Part shown: in pieces, positions 44,200 to 56,269 of the stretch | Position numbering within the stretch: the first letter of the stretch is position 1 | Layout of the letters: every line of letters begins with the position of its first letter | Made by a program: the position numbers and the translations under genes | DNA from: Adiantum capillus-veneris | Lineage: Eukaryota; Streptophyta; Polypodiopsida; Polypodiales; Pteridaceae | DNA: 64,000 nt | Assembly: GCA_014529385.2 (NCBI GenBank) | Contig: CM043969.1 | Coordinates: forward strand, 33,744,446 to 33,808,445 | Reading direction: 5' to 3' | The notes under the pieces: model-generated | The model's database searches: none | Told to the model about the DNA's origin: nothing | The model's input: the letters and a program-made list of their open reading frames with translations, nothing else

Positions 44200-46399
44200 G
44201 AAGAAGCAATAATATTGTCATGTCCATCATGATACAAGTTGAGGCACTTGCCCACAATAGTGTTCAAGAAACCCTTGAGTAGCATAACTTTGACTTGGTG
44301 CTTCCACATATTACCCTTCATTGCCTATATGCAATTGCAACATCCCCAATCACAATCGGCATTGTACACAAGGTAATGCACACCACCACGAAACGATTGG
44401 CTCTTGATTTTTTCCATAACACTAGAACCCTCTCGAAAAAAGGCCACATTGCCATTCGGAATACTTTGAGCCCTTTCAATTGAATGCTCAATCAATTTTT
44501 GTATCGCTTTGTTTCTAACAAAGCCACCTTTATTTTCTTCATCTACGTACCAGAAATAAGGTAAACATGAGGTCATTAGTTTATGAAAAAGCCAATTAAT
44601 TCTACGGCCCCGTATATATTTCTTGCCACATAAAAATCTTGACTTTAATGTGGCATGATACGATTCTATGGTTCCATTTGTGTCTTGATTAGCATGGGGA
44701 AGCATCCTCACACTTCTTGCCCACATCTCTACAATAGCATAGAAAATGATTTCACATAAGCACCATAGAACATTAGTACTTTTAGGTAGATATCAAGAGC
44801 TTAAGCTAGAAATCAAACTTACCAACTTTTCCCACCCAATAAGTGCAAAAATATTCGATGAAGGCATTCTCATGTGAAAATTCCCTTAAGAAATCTACAA
44901 CACTATCTTTTATGTTATCTAGTGCAATAGCCTCTGAAGCTCCACCTTCAACACACATGTTCATAATTGCACCAAGGCGCCTAAACATTAGAGCTCTTAC
45001 TGTCCAATCTTAGACTTTCTTTACCAAATTCTTTAGCCAACTATGCCGGACATGCCATAAGCACAAATAAATTGGAATATTAAATACCACCCTATTTGAA
45101 ACAAACGACAATGGTGAAAAACATTAATAAGCTACACTTGTGAAACAAAAATAATGAACAAGTGAGAAGTTTAATAACATGAGAATGAGTTACCTTATAG
45201 AATTTATCTCGGCAGTTGCATCATCAACAAGAAATGCATTTGGCTCCCATCTCTTATTGTAATCAAGGGCCCTATTCAGAAGGCATGTAATCCATTGCAC
45301 AATACTGCTTGTTTCTGAGCTTGATGTGATGACCCATGCAATTGGAACTACATTTTGATGACAATCAAAGACTATAATAGTGTAGAGTTGAAACTATGGA
45401 ATGAAATTTAAAATTAGAAAACGATAATAAACACATTTTCTCTAAAAACATGGCTTCGTCGTGTAGAGTTTACCTTGTAAAAATTTGTCCCAAAAGTAGA
45501 GTCCATAGAGATTATTCCATTGTTGCCATAGAGATCAAACCTCTCAAGTTGCCAATGTGTTTGGATGCCAAGTACAAAGGGTTTTTTGTGTGTAGCATCC
45601 ATCTCCTCGTAGTAAAACACATCGTGAGAATGTTGTTGAGTCCACATTCAAACACTTTGGGCATCACTAGAATGTAGTTCATATGTAGTATTGGCATGCT
45701 TTCTTGCAATATTGAGGATGTCTCTAACTGAAAGAAAATCATCCCGGGCTAATGTGTAATTTGAATTGTTCACTTTTTCTCGTGAAATACTTGAATGTGT
45801 GCTTCATGAACTTGGATTGGAGTGTATCCTTTGCACAATATGTCAAAAACCCATGACTTCATTTCTATAGAAAGCCAAGGTGCAAAGCATAAATTCCTAC
45901 CTAAGCTTGTCACGATGCCTTCTTTATGGCAAAGCTTGTCATTCTCATCAACATGATGCATTTGAATGTAGCGAATGCAAGTGATATCTTCAAGAAGATA
46001 CAACCTCTTTGCAAAGAAGTGGCATTGGCAACCACACATACGAATATTTCCTTTTAAGTAGTGTGGGCGGCTTCCTTTCCGTGTTTTTGGTGTCTTCTCG
46101 GTGTGTGGAACCATTGTTTGCTTTCCACGCATATCTTTAGGACCATAAGCACATCAAAATAAAACTTCTTCTAAATCGCTCTCAATAGTGGGTTGCTTCA
46201 AGCTACCCATTTGATTTCTTTTAACCGAATGGCACCTAAAATTAGTTCCCATGTTGGTAAGAGTCTCTTCCCCCTTGAGAAAATCCCCCAAGCAATTCCA
46301 AGGAAAGTAGGAAACACAAATATATCCATAAACAGACTTATCACACCCATTTGAGCTCATTTGCATTGAAGGGACCACTAGGTGGATGTTAGACTTCAA
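44200..46399 (-). pseudogene. MULE / FAR1-like transposase, multi-exon, with stops
   Basis: Minus-strand exons in order. 46399-45770 holds an N-terminal zinc/FAR1-like part (CGCQCHFFAKRLYLLEDI, APWLSIEMKSWVFDIL). 45660-45480 holds GIQTHWQLERFDLYG and the first catalytic block ISMDSTFGTNFYK. After a probable intron, about 45400-45190 gives VFDCHQNVVPIAWVITSS and FLVDDATAEINSIR (second Asp). Then come LCLWHVRHSWLKN (45060) and the helical segment at 44988-44806. 44726-44325 has HANQDTNGTIESYHATLKSR and a SWIM-like end, CDWGCCNC with MWKHQVKV, in which a Cys expected before KH appears to be Trp. Stops: TGA before MWTQQ (45645) and TAA before DWTVRA (45010). Probably a dead Mutator-like transposase. 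Confidence 0.82.
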
Positions 46400-46415
46400 T
46401 TGGGGTTCCCATTGC

Positions 46416-46419
<4 letters not shown>

Positions 46420-46461
<42 letters not shown>
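46420..46461 (+). repeat. (CA)n microsatellite
   Basis: 42 bases of uninterrupted CA. Confidence 0.95.
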
Positions 46462-46465
<4 letters not shown>

Positions 46466-46799
46466 CGACATTAGCATGTTCTCTTTTAGAACACTAGGTT
46501 AAACCAGAAATAGAACATCCATATTTGTATCAAATCAAATTACTTCAAATTGAATCAACTATAGGCCCAAACTAACCTTGAATCGCCAATTGTCTATTTG
46601 GATGGAAATTTGGAAGAAGATAATGATTTGATCCCCTTGAAGATTCTTGTTGGTATAAACTAATGGTCTCCATTGATCGTCTTTAGCACCAAGAGAAGGT
46701 AAAGGTAATATCATGCCCGAGAATCATTACTTTGTGCATGAGTGGCATAAAGGTTAAGTGGAATGGATAAAAATAAACTTTGATGCATCTACAATAGCA

Positions 46800-46946
46800 C
46801 GTAGAGGTGAAGAATATAAGCAGTAAGAGAAGCTAATGCAAGAGGGATTAAGAGAATATTGTGTGTGCATATCGGCGTGCCTAGCAAGTAGAAGTGAAGA
46901 ATATAAGCGGTAAGAGAAGCTAGTGCAAGAGGGCTTAAGAGAATAT

Positions 46947-46973
<27 letters not shown>
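46800..46973 (+). repeat. 87-bp tandem duplication running into (GT)n(GA)n
   Basis: GTGAAGAATATAAGC begins at 46807 and 46894, period 87. Both units continue with GTAAGAGAAGCTA.TGCAAGAG and end GAATATTGTGTGTG. In the second copy the terminal GT has expanded into a compound (GT)n(GA)n array to about 46986. Confidence 0.9.
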
Positions 46974-46987
<14 letters not shown>

Positions 46988-47124
46988 AATTGAAAGTGTG
47001 TAAAGAGAGAGAGAAAGAAAAAGAGAGTGTGTGTGTGCATGTGTGTGTGTTTGGGGGGGGCAGGGGGGGAAGAGTGATCATCAGCTAAACCTCTCCCTCA
47101 ATTTCATTCACATTTGGTAATATC

Positions 47125-47179
<55 letters not shown>

Positions 47180-47247
47180 CATTTGTTTCAAAGGTAATTA
47201 AGTGTAAGTGTTACATTTTTTTGAGAACAAACTCTTTGTCTCATGAC

Positions 47248-47286
<39 letters not shown>

Positions 47287-47507
47287 CACTTAACAACTTC
47301 AAATAAGAAAAGAAGCTTAACTTTCAATTGGGTTAAAAGCTACTTCTTCTTGTAACGACTTTACAAAGGAAAGGAAGCACCCAATTGTCATATAAAAAGA
47401 AATGGTACGAAGCCTTAGTCAGAGTCAATACGAAGAACGAAAGAAGCCTCAGTCAGTCTGTGCAACGATAGCTCAGAAAAGTAGTTATGGTAGTACGAGT
47501 GGCGATA
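46974..47507. repeat. Low-complexity cluster: (GA)n, (CT)n(CA)n and a 33-base C run
   Basis: (CT)n 47125-47149 passes directly into (CA)n to 47177. A run of C spans 47249-47281. No gene. 47282-47507 is unassigned. Confidence 0.85.
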
Positions 47508-47658
47508 GGGTTGCAGCTTTTCAAGGTTGTACGGTTGTACCAATTCGCCAAAGTCAATATGGGATGGCTCAGAGCACCACGCGGGCAACCGTGATGAGGT
47601 GGCAATGGGCTCCCTCCTGCCACATAGGAGGAGCGCTTTAAATTTATCCTCAATCGTC
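47508..47658 (+). repeat. Interspersed repeat, inverted partner at 35255-35397
   Basis: See partner: shares GGGTTGCAGCTTT and AGGAGGAGCGCT. Confidence 0.7.
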
Positions 47659-47690
47659 CTGAACTAATGGGAATATTTCATTTACATTGA

Positions 47691-48932
47691 TAGCATGCAA
47701 ACAAGATGAAAAATGAGAACCTCTATAGCCTTGCACACACCACACCGTTGGAAAGAAACACTGTTAAGATGCAAAAAACACCTATGCCGAACACCTGTAA
47801 AGTCGGGCGGGAAACAACTGTAACCCAAACCATGATTAAAATTGCTGAAAATTGAGACCGTAAAGAAGAATCTTGTGTCATGTAGACCTCCGTAGAGTAT
47901 CCATATGCTTGATTTTGATAAAAGATGAGAGAGTTACAAGCTTCCGAAGATGGGAATCTCTCAAAAAGCTCAAAAAAAACAAGTCTCTGTAAGCAAAAAA
48001 AGGTGTGTAGAGAATTTCAGCTATTAAAAAGGGAGCTTCCTAATCTTTTATCCCCTAGATTTTCCTCTCTCTTCTTAGCCGATAAGGTTCTCTCTTTAGG
48101 CACCTTTTAATTGTTCCAATTTTGGCCTTTCTTGGGTGAAAAATGAGCTGTCGGTGACCATTTGACCAAGGAATGGGGTGGGAGCAAGTGTCCGGGGACC
48201 AAAAGAGTGGCCAGGCACCTGTCCAGGCAGTGGGAACTCAAAAAATGCACCATCTCCTTCCCCATGAGCCCACGAGCCCCCATAGCCAAGCCTTGAGAGA
48301 GATTCTCTCACCTTTGATACACCGTAATGGGCACCCCAAAGTGCCCTATATACCCCCCACTTTCCCCTTTTCTCTTCTCATGTGGGATTACTCCCATGCC
48401 ACATGGCAACTCTCCCCAAGCTTCCCAAATTCCCCAAAAATTCCCAGCTTCTCCCAAAGCATGAGAGGACTTCTTGGATAATTTTTCCCGAGGCATACCT
48501 TGCTGCTCCGGTCACCAAATGACGCGCCGTGACACACGGCTCGAAGCCCATCACCTCAGCTATCTACAAAAATGTAAAACTTCAGAATTTCTAATATTAG
48601 ACCCCCAAGTTGGCCCAGTTGCCCTTGTTGCATGCACCTGCAATCACCATCTACGTTAAGACCGCCCGCTTCGGATGCTCATAACTCATGATGTACAAGT
48701 TCGATTCACAAGCTACAAAGCACGGCTGAAAATACTTATTAAAAACCATGTTTTGGAGTCTTGGACAACCCTAAACATCAGCATTCAAGCTTGGAAAAAT
48801 CACACCTTTGTACAAGGATTTTTACATGGTCACTTCCAAAACTTGTAGGGCTATGTACACATATATACATGAGGCTAGTGGGCAAGCTTTTTGGCATGAC
48901 TTAGTGACTTTATTCTCATTCAAAAAATGCAT
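47691..48932 (-). mobile_element. LTR of the Tat-like gypsy element, minus orientation
   Basis: About 1.24 kb, inverted copy of 53055-54286 over its whole length. A TATA-like CTATATA lies at 48346-48352 (element sense TATATAG), with the same surroundings (GGGCACTTTGGGTGCCC) in both. It lies directly downstream of the minus-strand pol (48970-51748), separated by the purine tract AAGGGGGGG (about 48948-48957), and so fits the 3' LTR of that element. Confidence 0.8.
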
Positions 48933-48969
48933 GAAATAGATTGCCAACCCCCCCTTGCCTGCTTGATCA

Positions 48970-51748
48970 TTAATGACAAGAAGAGGTTCCTAGGGTGAAT
49001 AATTGCTGCATCTCATCCCCAGATACCTCACTTACATCCCTAAATGTTTCCACACTGTCTTCTGCTATTGATAGCATCTCATCTGTCACAATTGCCATCA
49101 AACGTGCCAAGTATTTCTTCAGTCTATAACAATTAACACGATATTTATGTTGTGCACTACTCAAATCAGGCAACTGATATGTGCCATTATCAAACTTCTT
49201 GAGGACAGTAAAAGGACCTTCCCATTTAATTTGAAACTTCTTCTGAAAGGTATTGTCCAGCTTACTATTGTATCGCAACACCAAATCACCTTTTCAATTT
49301 TCTTGTCCTCCATGCATTCATTGGCTTTTAGTTGAGCCTTCTTTGCTACTTCCTCATAGTAGCTCAAAGCTAAAACTCTATCCAATTGCAAACATTGTAA
49401 ATCCAACAGCCTTTTCTGCCAAGCATTTGGTTACTCTTCATCTCCCAGTGACAATAACTTGAGTTCAAGAATCTCCACCTCGATTGGCAGTAAAGCTTCC
49501 TTGCCATAAACCAAGTGATAAGGAGAAAATCCTGTGCTCGTTTTGATAGCAGTTTTGTAGGTCCATAATGCGCATGGCAACTCTAAATCCCAAGTTTTCC
49601 CATGTGTCTGGGTCATCTTTGTCAAGATCTTTACCAACCCTCCATTGAATCTCTCATTGAGACCATTGCATTGTGGATAATAAGGAGAACTATATCTGTG
49701 TTGTATATTAAGCCTTCCGCATAAAAAATCAAACAGCTCTCCTCTAAATCCTGGTCCTCTATCAGAAAGTAGCTTTAGGGGCGCACCAAATTTTCAACAT
49801 ATATGCTCATAAACAAATTTCCCCATCTCCTTACTGGTAATTTGTTTGACAGCCTTGGCTTCTGCCCATCGTGACAAATAATCTACTGCTGTCAAAATGT
49901 AAGCATTTCTTTTGCTAGTCATAGGAAAGGGTCCAATAGCATCAAGACCCCATTTTTCAAACACATCAAAAGCTAGAATTATTTGTCGCAATTCACGCTT
50001 TAAAATTCTATTTCCCATCTTCTGGCAAGACAAACACGACTTGCACCAATGATTAACATACGTTGATCATGAATGCTTGGCCATATATAGCCTTCTTGCA
50101 AAATTTTCTGCAACATGATTTTCATGGCAAAATGGCCTCCACAAGACCCCTCATGATTTTCTTCCAAGATTTTGTAAATTTCCTCTTTCCAAGGCACACG
50201 ACGCAAAACCAAATCACCTCCTTTCATGTAAAGCACATCATCAAGCATTTTGTATTTCCTGGCTTTCCTTATGAACGCATACTTTTTAGAAGACGGTAAA
50301 CCTTCAGGTAGGACACCTGTTAATAGAAATTCCACTTCCTTTGATAACATTTCACTTCGATGATATAAAGGAGCATTTTCCTTTAGCACAAATACACAAG
50401 TGATCATTTCTTGGGCAGCACCATGAGCTTCTTCATTTTGAGACCTCTCAATATGCTTCAAACTCCACGCTTCAAACTTTTTGAGTAACGCTTTCAATTT
50501 GAAGCATAAATTCTTTAGTTTAGGGTTCTGATTCTTCCATACTCCCAATACTTGCTTCACAACCAACAAAGCATCTCCTTTTATTTGCAAGCGTCTAATT
50601 CCCAATTGTAAGCAAGTATGTAAACCTTCAAGAGCCATGTCTTCTGCTTCATTGTTACTTTTTGCATCAAGTTTCAGCCCTTGCTTTCTCATAAGCTTCC
50701 CTTGTGCATCATAAATGACAATGCCTCCTGAAGCAACATCATGACTTCTTTGATAAGAACCATCAAAGTATAACAGTAAAGCATTAGAGATGGCAAGAGT
50801 CTCGACTTTCTTTTTTTGCACCACCTCTTCTTTAACCAAAACAGAAGTGTCTTTATAAGTGAGAAGATCTGCTAGGGTAGCCCGAGTACTTTCTTCCACC
50901 AAAAAAGTGAACTGAAACTCTTGAAGCTCAATAACCCTTTTCATCACTGTTTTTGTCATATTGGAATTATTGAACAGCTAGGGAAGCAATGAATTACTGG
51001 GGAGAAAGGTGAATGACTTTTGCAGCAAGTAGTGTCTGAATCGTCTGCTCTGCAAGCATAAACCATATTGGTCATCATCAATTCAATTTCAAAAAAATCT
51101 CTTTCATGAGGAGTTTTCACTATGCTAGCATAATGAACAGGCTTCATATATTGAGATTCCTTCCCCTTTTGCAATAACATGGCCCCAATGGCATCATCTC
51201 CCACTGATGGGTTAACATAAAACTCCTTTCCCAGTCAGTATATTGCATAATGGGTAGCGTACTCAAAACCTCTTTAACTTTGTCAAAAAAATCATCACAA
51301 TCACAAGACCATTCCAAGGGATCATTCCTAATTGTTTGTTGCAATGGATATAATAGCTGATTCCAAAGGTATGACATGAGACACATATTTAACCTTCTGT
51401 ATGAAAGTGGCCAACTCTTTGGTATCTTTTGGAGATGACAGTAACAACAAAGCCTCCACTTTCTTTGGATCTACTTCAAGTCCATTTTCTGAAATCACAT
51501 GCCCAAGAAGCTTCACCCGTGGCTGTGCCAAATGACATTTCTTAGGATTGAGCTGACCCTCGCATTCAAGATACCTTGCAAAAGTCATTTCAAGCTTTTG
51601 AACATGCTCTTTCCTTGAACTGTATACACAAAAATCATCTATGAACCCTTTGACAAACTTCCCAAGGAACGGAGTAAGGACACAATCCACTTTCCTTTCA
51701 AAAGCTTCAGGCCCATTTGTCAACCCAAAAGGAAGGCAACAAAATCCT
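48970..51748 (-). pseudogene. Tat-like gypsy pol remnant with additional RNase H
   Basis: Minus-strand pieces in order. RT end: LPFGLTNGPEAFERKV and FIDDFCVYSSRKEH at 51748-51328. RT-RNase H connection: LEWSCDCDDFFDKVKEV at 51386-51144. A cellular-type RNase H at 50959-50500: LLLYFDGSYQRS, NNEAEDMALEGL and GDALLVVKQ, with the last acidic position reading H in EEAHGAA. Integrase: HEGSCGGHFAMK zinc part near 50130, CQKMGNR, GLDAIGPF (first Asp), LSDRGPGF (second) and NGLNERFNG (Glu) across 50033-49640. Tail: KKFQIKWEGPFTVLKKF and YRLKKYLARLM at 49284-48970. The extra RNase H is characteristic of the Tat lineage. Several frameshifts and a stop make it non-functional; the RT N-terminus is missing. 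Confidence 0.85.
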
Positions 51749-51756
51749 ATGCATGT

Positions 51757-52523
51757 CCAAGTCTATGTTCTAAACTCCATACACATTTTGAGTTTGAGAA
51801 GAGCTCCAAGAGGAGAAATATCACAATACATTGACAAATGTAGTATCCCCCATCTCTCTACTCAACGATATCTCTGCAAAATTATAAGATCTTGAACTTA
51901 GATTAAGGATTTTCAATGGCAAGTTGGAAGAAGACAACCTCTCTCTATCCTCAACTTTATCTTTACAAATCTACAAGATCTTCAAGTTGAGAATGTCCCA
52001 AAGAAATGGACCCTATTTAGGACTACCTCATGGGCGCTTGCAAAAAAAAGTAAAGGTTTCTTCCACCACATTGAAAACAAGTTTTGAATTGAACTTCTTT
52101 TTCATTTGGAGTCGACATCGAAATTGTCTTCATGCAATTCTTTTAGAAAATTCTTTTGAAAAAATCATTTGTGTTGTGTATAATGTTTGCACATCATCAT
52201 CATCATCAAAGTGATTTGGAACATCAAAAAGTTGTAGCCCTCGTATTTTAAATATGTTGAGGAGGGAAGGTTCAAACTGCATCCAAAACAACAGAACATG
52301 TAATCGACAACATTGTGTCGATAGTGTGATGAGTAATAAGTTAAAGCTGGAATAGGACAGTAAGTTAAAATCTTCTCTTGGCATTCTTTGCCGAGGTCTA
52401 CTACTTGGTTTGTGTCTTTTGTAAGGAGGAAACCTTTGTGAAGGGAAGGTGCTATTAAGAGATTCCAAATAAAACAGATTTAATACTACCACAAGAAAGC
52501 TACTCTATAATTGCAAAGCATTG
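51757..52523 (+). repeat. Inverted, rearranged copy of the PPR gene 5' flank
   Basis: 51757-51810 matches 19390-19440 inverted (GTCCAAGTCTATGTTCTAAA). 51960-52010 matches around 19233-19267 (CTTCAAGTTGAGAATGTCCC). 52010-52523 matches 18465-17950 almost continuously (GATTTGGAACATCA, GTCTACTACTTGG, CTACTCTATAATTGCAAA). The match ends about 14 bp before the PPR start codon; none of the PPR coding sequence follows. Confidence 0.88.
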
Positions 52524-53054
52524 ACGGTGAAAGAGGCAGTAATTGAACATGGAGATGACCGATCACTCACCTAGATAGATAATAACTTGGGATAGAATTT
52601 GGTAAGAATAAATGCTTAATGTGTTCGTATGTGAGCAATGATGCCAAGAGTTCGAGTTCCAGGTCATGACATACTTCTCATAATATAGAAAGATATATTG
52701 CTACTTGATTGACTCTTACAACAAGAACATTCCACTGTGTTGCTATCTTCACTGACATCATAGCAAGACCGCTTCAATACTTGAGGAGCTTTGATAATCC
52801 ATCAGCCTCAAATCAGAAGCCTATCCAGATATGACTCAAAAAATAGCTATGTTTAAATGCCCTATAAGATACTGTCATGTTCACTCAATCGAGCATTGTC
52901 CAGTTCATCGGCACCAATCAACAAGCCCAATCTCCTTTGCAAGACAATCCCGCACATCAATGAAAAAACAACAAGAGGATCAAGAAACAATTAGACACAT
53001 GCCGAATTTGTATATGACACTTTGCAGACAGTTGTTCTTGCATCTACATTGTCA
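52524..53054. other. Unassigned spacer between PPR-flank copy and LTR
   Basis: A 79-codon plus frame (52831-53070) is Cys/His-rich (KCPIRYCHVHSIEHCPVH), but runs into the LTR and shows no clear family. Confidence 0.3.
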
Positions 53055-54286
53055 GGCATTTTTTGAATGAGCATAAAGTCACGAAGTCATGCCAAAAAGC
53101 TTGCCCACTAGCCTCATGTATATATGTGTTCATAGCCTTGCAAGTTTTGGAAGTGACCATGTAGTACAAAGGTGTGATTTTGCCAAGCTTGAATGCTAAT
53201 GTTTAGGGTTGTCCAAGACTCCAAAACATGGTTTTTAATAAGTATTTTCAGCCGTGCTTTGTAGCTTGTGAATCGGACTTGTACATCGTGAGTTATGAGC
53301 ATCCGAAGCGGGCGGTCTTAACTTAGAAGGTGATTGCGAGTGCATGTGACAAGGGCAACTGGGCCAACTTGGGGGTCTAATATTAGAAATGCTGAAGTTT
53401 TACATTTCTAGAGATAGCCAAGGTGATGGGCTTCGAGCCGTGTGTAACGGGGCATCATTCAATGATCGGAGCAGCAAGGTATGCCTCGGGAAAAATTGTC
53501 CGAGAAGTCCTCTCAAGCTTTGGAAGAAGCTGGGAATTTTTGGGGAAGTTGGGAAGCTTGGGGAGAGTTTCCATGTGGCATGGGAGTAATCCCACATGAG
53601 AAGAGGAAAGGGGAAAGTGGGGGGTATATAGGGCACTTTGGGTGCCCACTATGGTGTATCAAAGGAGAGAGGAGCTCTCTCAAGGCTTGACTGTGGGGGC
53701 TCGTGCACTCACGGGGAAGGAGATGGTGCATTTTTTGAGTTCCCACTGCCTGGGCAGGCACCTTGCCACTCTTTTGGTCACCGGACACTTGCCCCCACCC
53801 CATTCCTTGGTCAAATGGTCACCAACATCTCATTTTTCACCCAAAAAAGGCCGAAATTGGACCAATTAAAAGGTGCCTAAGGAGAGAACCTTGTCGGCTA
53901 AGAAGAGAGAGGAAAATCTAGGGGATAAAAGATAAGGAAGCCCCCTTTTTAATAGATGCAATTCTCTGCACACCTTTTTTTGCTTACAGAGACTTGTTTT
54001 TTTGGAGCTTTTTGAGAGACTCCCATCTTTGGAAGCTTGTAACTCTCTCATCTGTTATCGGAATCAAGCATATGGATACTCTACGGAGGTCTACACGATG
54101 CAAGATTTGTCTTTATGGTCTCAATTTTCAGTAATTTTGATCATGGTTTGGGTTAGAGCTTTTTCCCGTCCGATTCTACAGGTGTTCGACATAGGTGTTT
54201 TTTACAGCTTAACAATGTTTCTTTCCAACGGTGTGGTGTGTGCAAGGCTATAAAGGTTCTCATTTTCCGGCTTGTTTGCATGCTAT
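53055..54286 (+). mobile_element. LTR, plus orientation, inverted partner of 47691-48932
   Basis: Starts GCATTTTTTGAATGAG and ends TTTGCATGCTAT, with TATATAG at 53625-53631. Because it is inverted relative to 47691-48932, it is not the matching 5' LTR of the minus-strand pol between them but a second copy. Confidence 0.82.
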
Positions 54287-54289
54287 GCT

Positions 54290-54690
54290 AATGTTGCAGA
54301 TCGTATGGATGCTGACGTGGTAGGGCCATATGGAATTTCCACGATTCGTTCTGCAAGTGCCATCTGGCAGGCTGTACGGATTTTTGCAAATTACGCTGGC
54401 TGATGAGATTGACTGCTTTTGAATTGATTGCTTTTGGGGAATCCCTTGTAATAATAAAAGAGCTCTTGGGCCTCACTCTGCAGAGCATCTGGACGTAGAG
54501 TCCGAGAGCAAAAGTCCTTCAGGAGTTGTAATTTGCAACGATTAATGATAAAGAAATACTGAAAGGGCCACGAGACTTTGGGACCAATACCTTTGGGCTT
54601 GGAACTACGGCGGGCCATGTCGACTTTCCCTCTCTCTATTAAAAGTTCAATGATTTTGAAGATTCTATTTATGTGTTGCTATTGTTTGCT
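54290..54690 (+). mobile_element. LTR fragment of family TGTCACAAA
   Basis: Related to 8580-9010 on the same strand (TGCTGACGTGG, CTCTGCAGAGCATCTGGACG, TTGGAACTACG). Joined directly to the end of the preceding LTR. Confidence 0.75.
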
Positions 54691-55934
54691 CTCTCTCGAG
54701 AAAAATTTTCTCACAAATCTCGCTTGCTTTCTCTCTCTTCACACCCAAAGAGGGCTGAATTTTTTTTGTCTCTCTCAGCTGTCTACTTTCAAACTCGGTT
54801 TCTCTACTCAAGTTGCCCGGGTGTAAGCGGGGTCGAGAAGTCGAGATTGTTGAACACAAGCTCGAAAAAGAAAATGGCCGATCTTTCTCTCTCACACAAG
54901 TTCAAACTTGGGGTTAGTGTGGGAAATGGGTTGGAGATGGAGTGCAGGGAGAGAGCACGAGGGAGTTGTCGAGGCTCGATTGGTGGGAAAAGTCCCTTGC
55001 ACACAAAGGTTGTTGATTTAAAAAAAAAACAACTTTTACTGTCTAACTCTGCCCGACTCTGACAAAATCTAAGTTTATTGACTCTCGCTTGCTCAACGAC
55101 TTGCAGCTGACGGCCAAGCGCTGCCTCTGCTCGAGTTCAAATGCTCTGCTATTCACGGTGCCCCTGCTCTTGGTTCTGCCACTCGGTGCTCCTGCCTCCT
55201 CAAGCCTGGCTGCCCCGATTACGAGTTCTTGTGCCCTTCCTTTGCAATGCTGTCCAAGTGCCCTGTTGCACACTGCTTACACAAAGTGTGTGTGTGTGAT
55301 ATACACAACACAATAAGGAGCTCAATTTTGGCCTTAAGCCTACTCTCGCCTGCTCACGACCATGCTAGTGTCAGCTCATCTACCGGACTTACGGCCTCAA
55401 TTCTTGAACTGCAAGTGTCTGGCTGCAATTGAAATTGCCCCCGATTTTGACCTGCATCCGATGGGAAATTCTCTACACAGTGAGAGTGTGTGTGTGTGTG
55501 TGTGTGTGCAACACACCACCAAGCCTAATTTCCTTGCAATATTAACCTGCATCTCTCGGTGCTATTCGACTCTTTACTCGCTGCTTACACACAATGTGTG
55601 TGTGTGTGTGTGTTGCCCGGTTGCACCCTCTAAGCCCGATTGCTTCTTATGGCTCTATTGCCTCAGGTTCCCCTCCTTGTGAGCATGTGTGCTACACACC
55701 ACTCTTAAGCTTTTTGAAGCTCTGTCAATTATGCTCGATTTCCTTGCTTGGTCTGCTACAGATGCCCCTTTAGATTTTGGCCAAGGGGAGCTGCACACGG
55801 GGTAGGAGCAGGGAGATGTTGTGGCTCTGATATTGTCCCGAGCTGCTTCGAACCGGCTCTAGTGTAAGATCCACAAGCTCCTAAGCTTTGCAAGCTTCCA
55901 TGGCTGCCAATTTTTTGATCCAACCGCCACCAAT
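54691..55934. other. Unassigned; interior of a minus-strand LTR element
   Basis: Short frames on both strands without motifs. GT microsatellites at about 55487-55508 and 55596-55612. The right end is the region just downstream of the primer-binding site at 55935-55946 on the minus strand, but no gag or pol was recognised. Confidence 0.35.
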
Positions 55935-56163
55935 GCTCTGATACCAATTGTGGGGGGTTGTCATGGGGGAGTGTGCGTGTGAGCAATGCATGCAAGAGAG
56001 GGGAGAAGAGAATTGGGGAAGGGGATGAAGCATAGACAGGGAGTTGGGTTAGTGGAGAGGAAAGTGAGAGAGAGTCAACTCTCTCAGTTTCTCTCCCTAT
56101 ATTGATTAGGGAATAAGAAGAGTAAGAGTGGTTTCCCACAGCTACTTGGCCTACATCCCAACA
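55935..56163 (-). mobile_element. Short LTR (215 bp) with tRNA-iMet primer-binding site
   Basis: The minus strand reads TGTTGGGATGTAGGCC at 56163, runs to ...CCCCCCACA at 55949, then AT and TGGTATCAGAGC (55946-55935). Start, end and primer-binding site all fit a plant LTR element. The LTR is short, as in TRIM or small copia elements. No second LTR was found. Confidence 0.85.
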
Positions 56164-56256
56164 CATATAACTTCAAAACATCAAAGGCTAACTGATTGTA
56201 AATCTCGCTTTGGCAATCTGACTATTGATGAAATGTAGATAAAAAATTTAACTTAG
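56164..56256 (-). pseudogene. Small gypsy integrase remnant
   Basis: Near-identical to 31605-31700 (CTTCAAAACATCAAAGGCTAA, CAATCTGACT.TTGATGAAATG), the block around the integrase catalytic Glu. Cut at its right side by the short LTR boundary. Confidence 0.6.
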
Positions 56257-56269
56257 TAGATTGCCTCAT

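Noticed and set aside
53390-53880. Several 65-100-codon ORFs shared by 48107-48481 and 53400-53880
   Set aside because: They fall in the paired LTRs and overlap in all frames. Sharing is due to LTR identity, not coding constraint.
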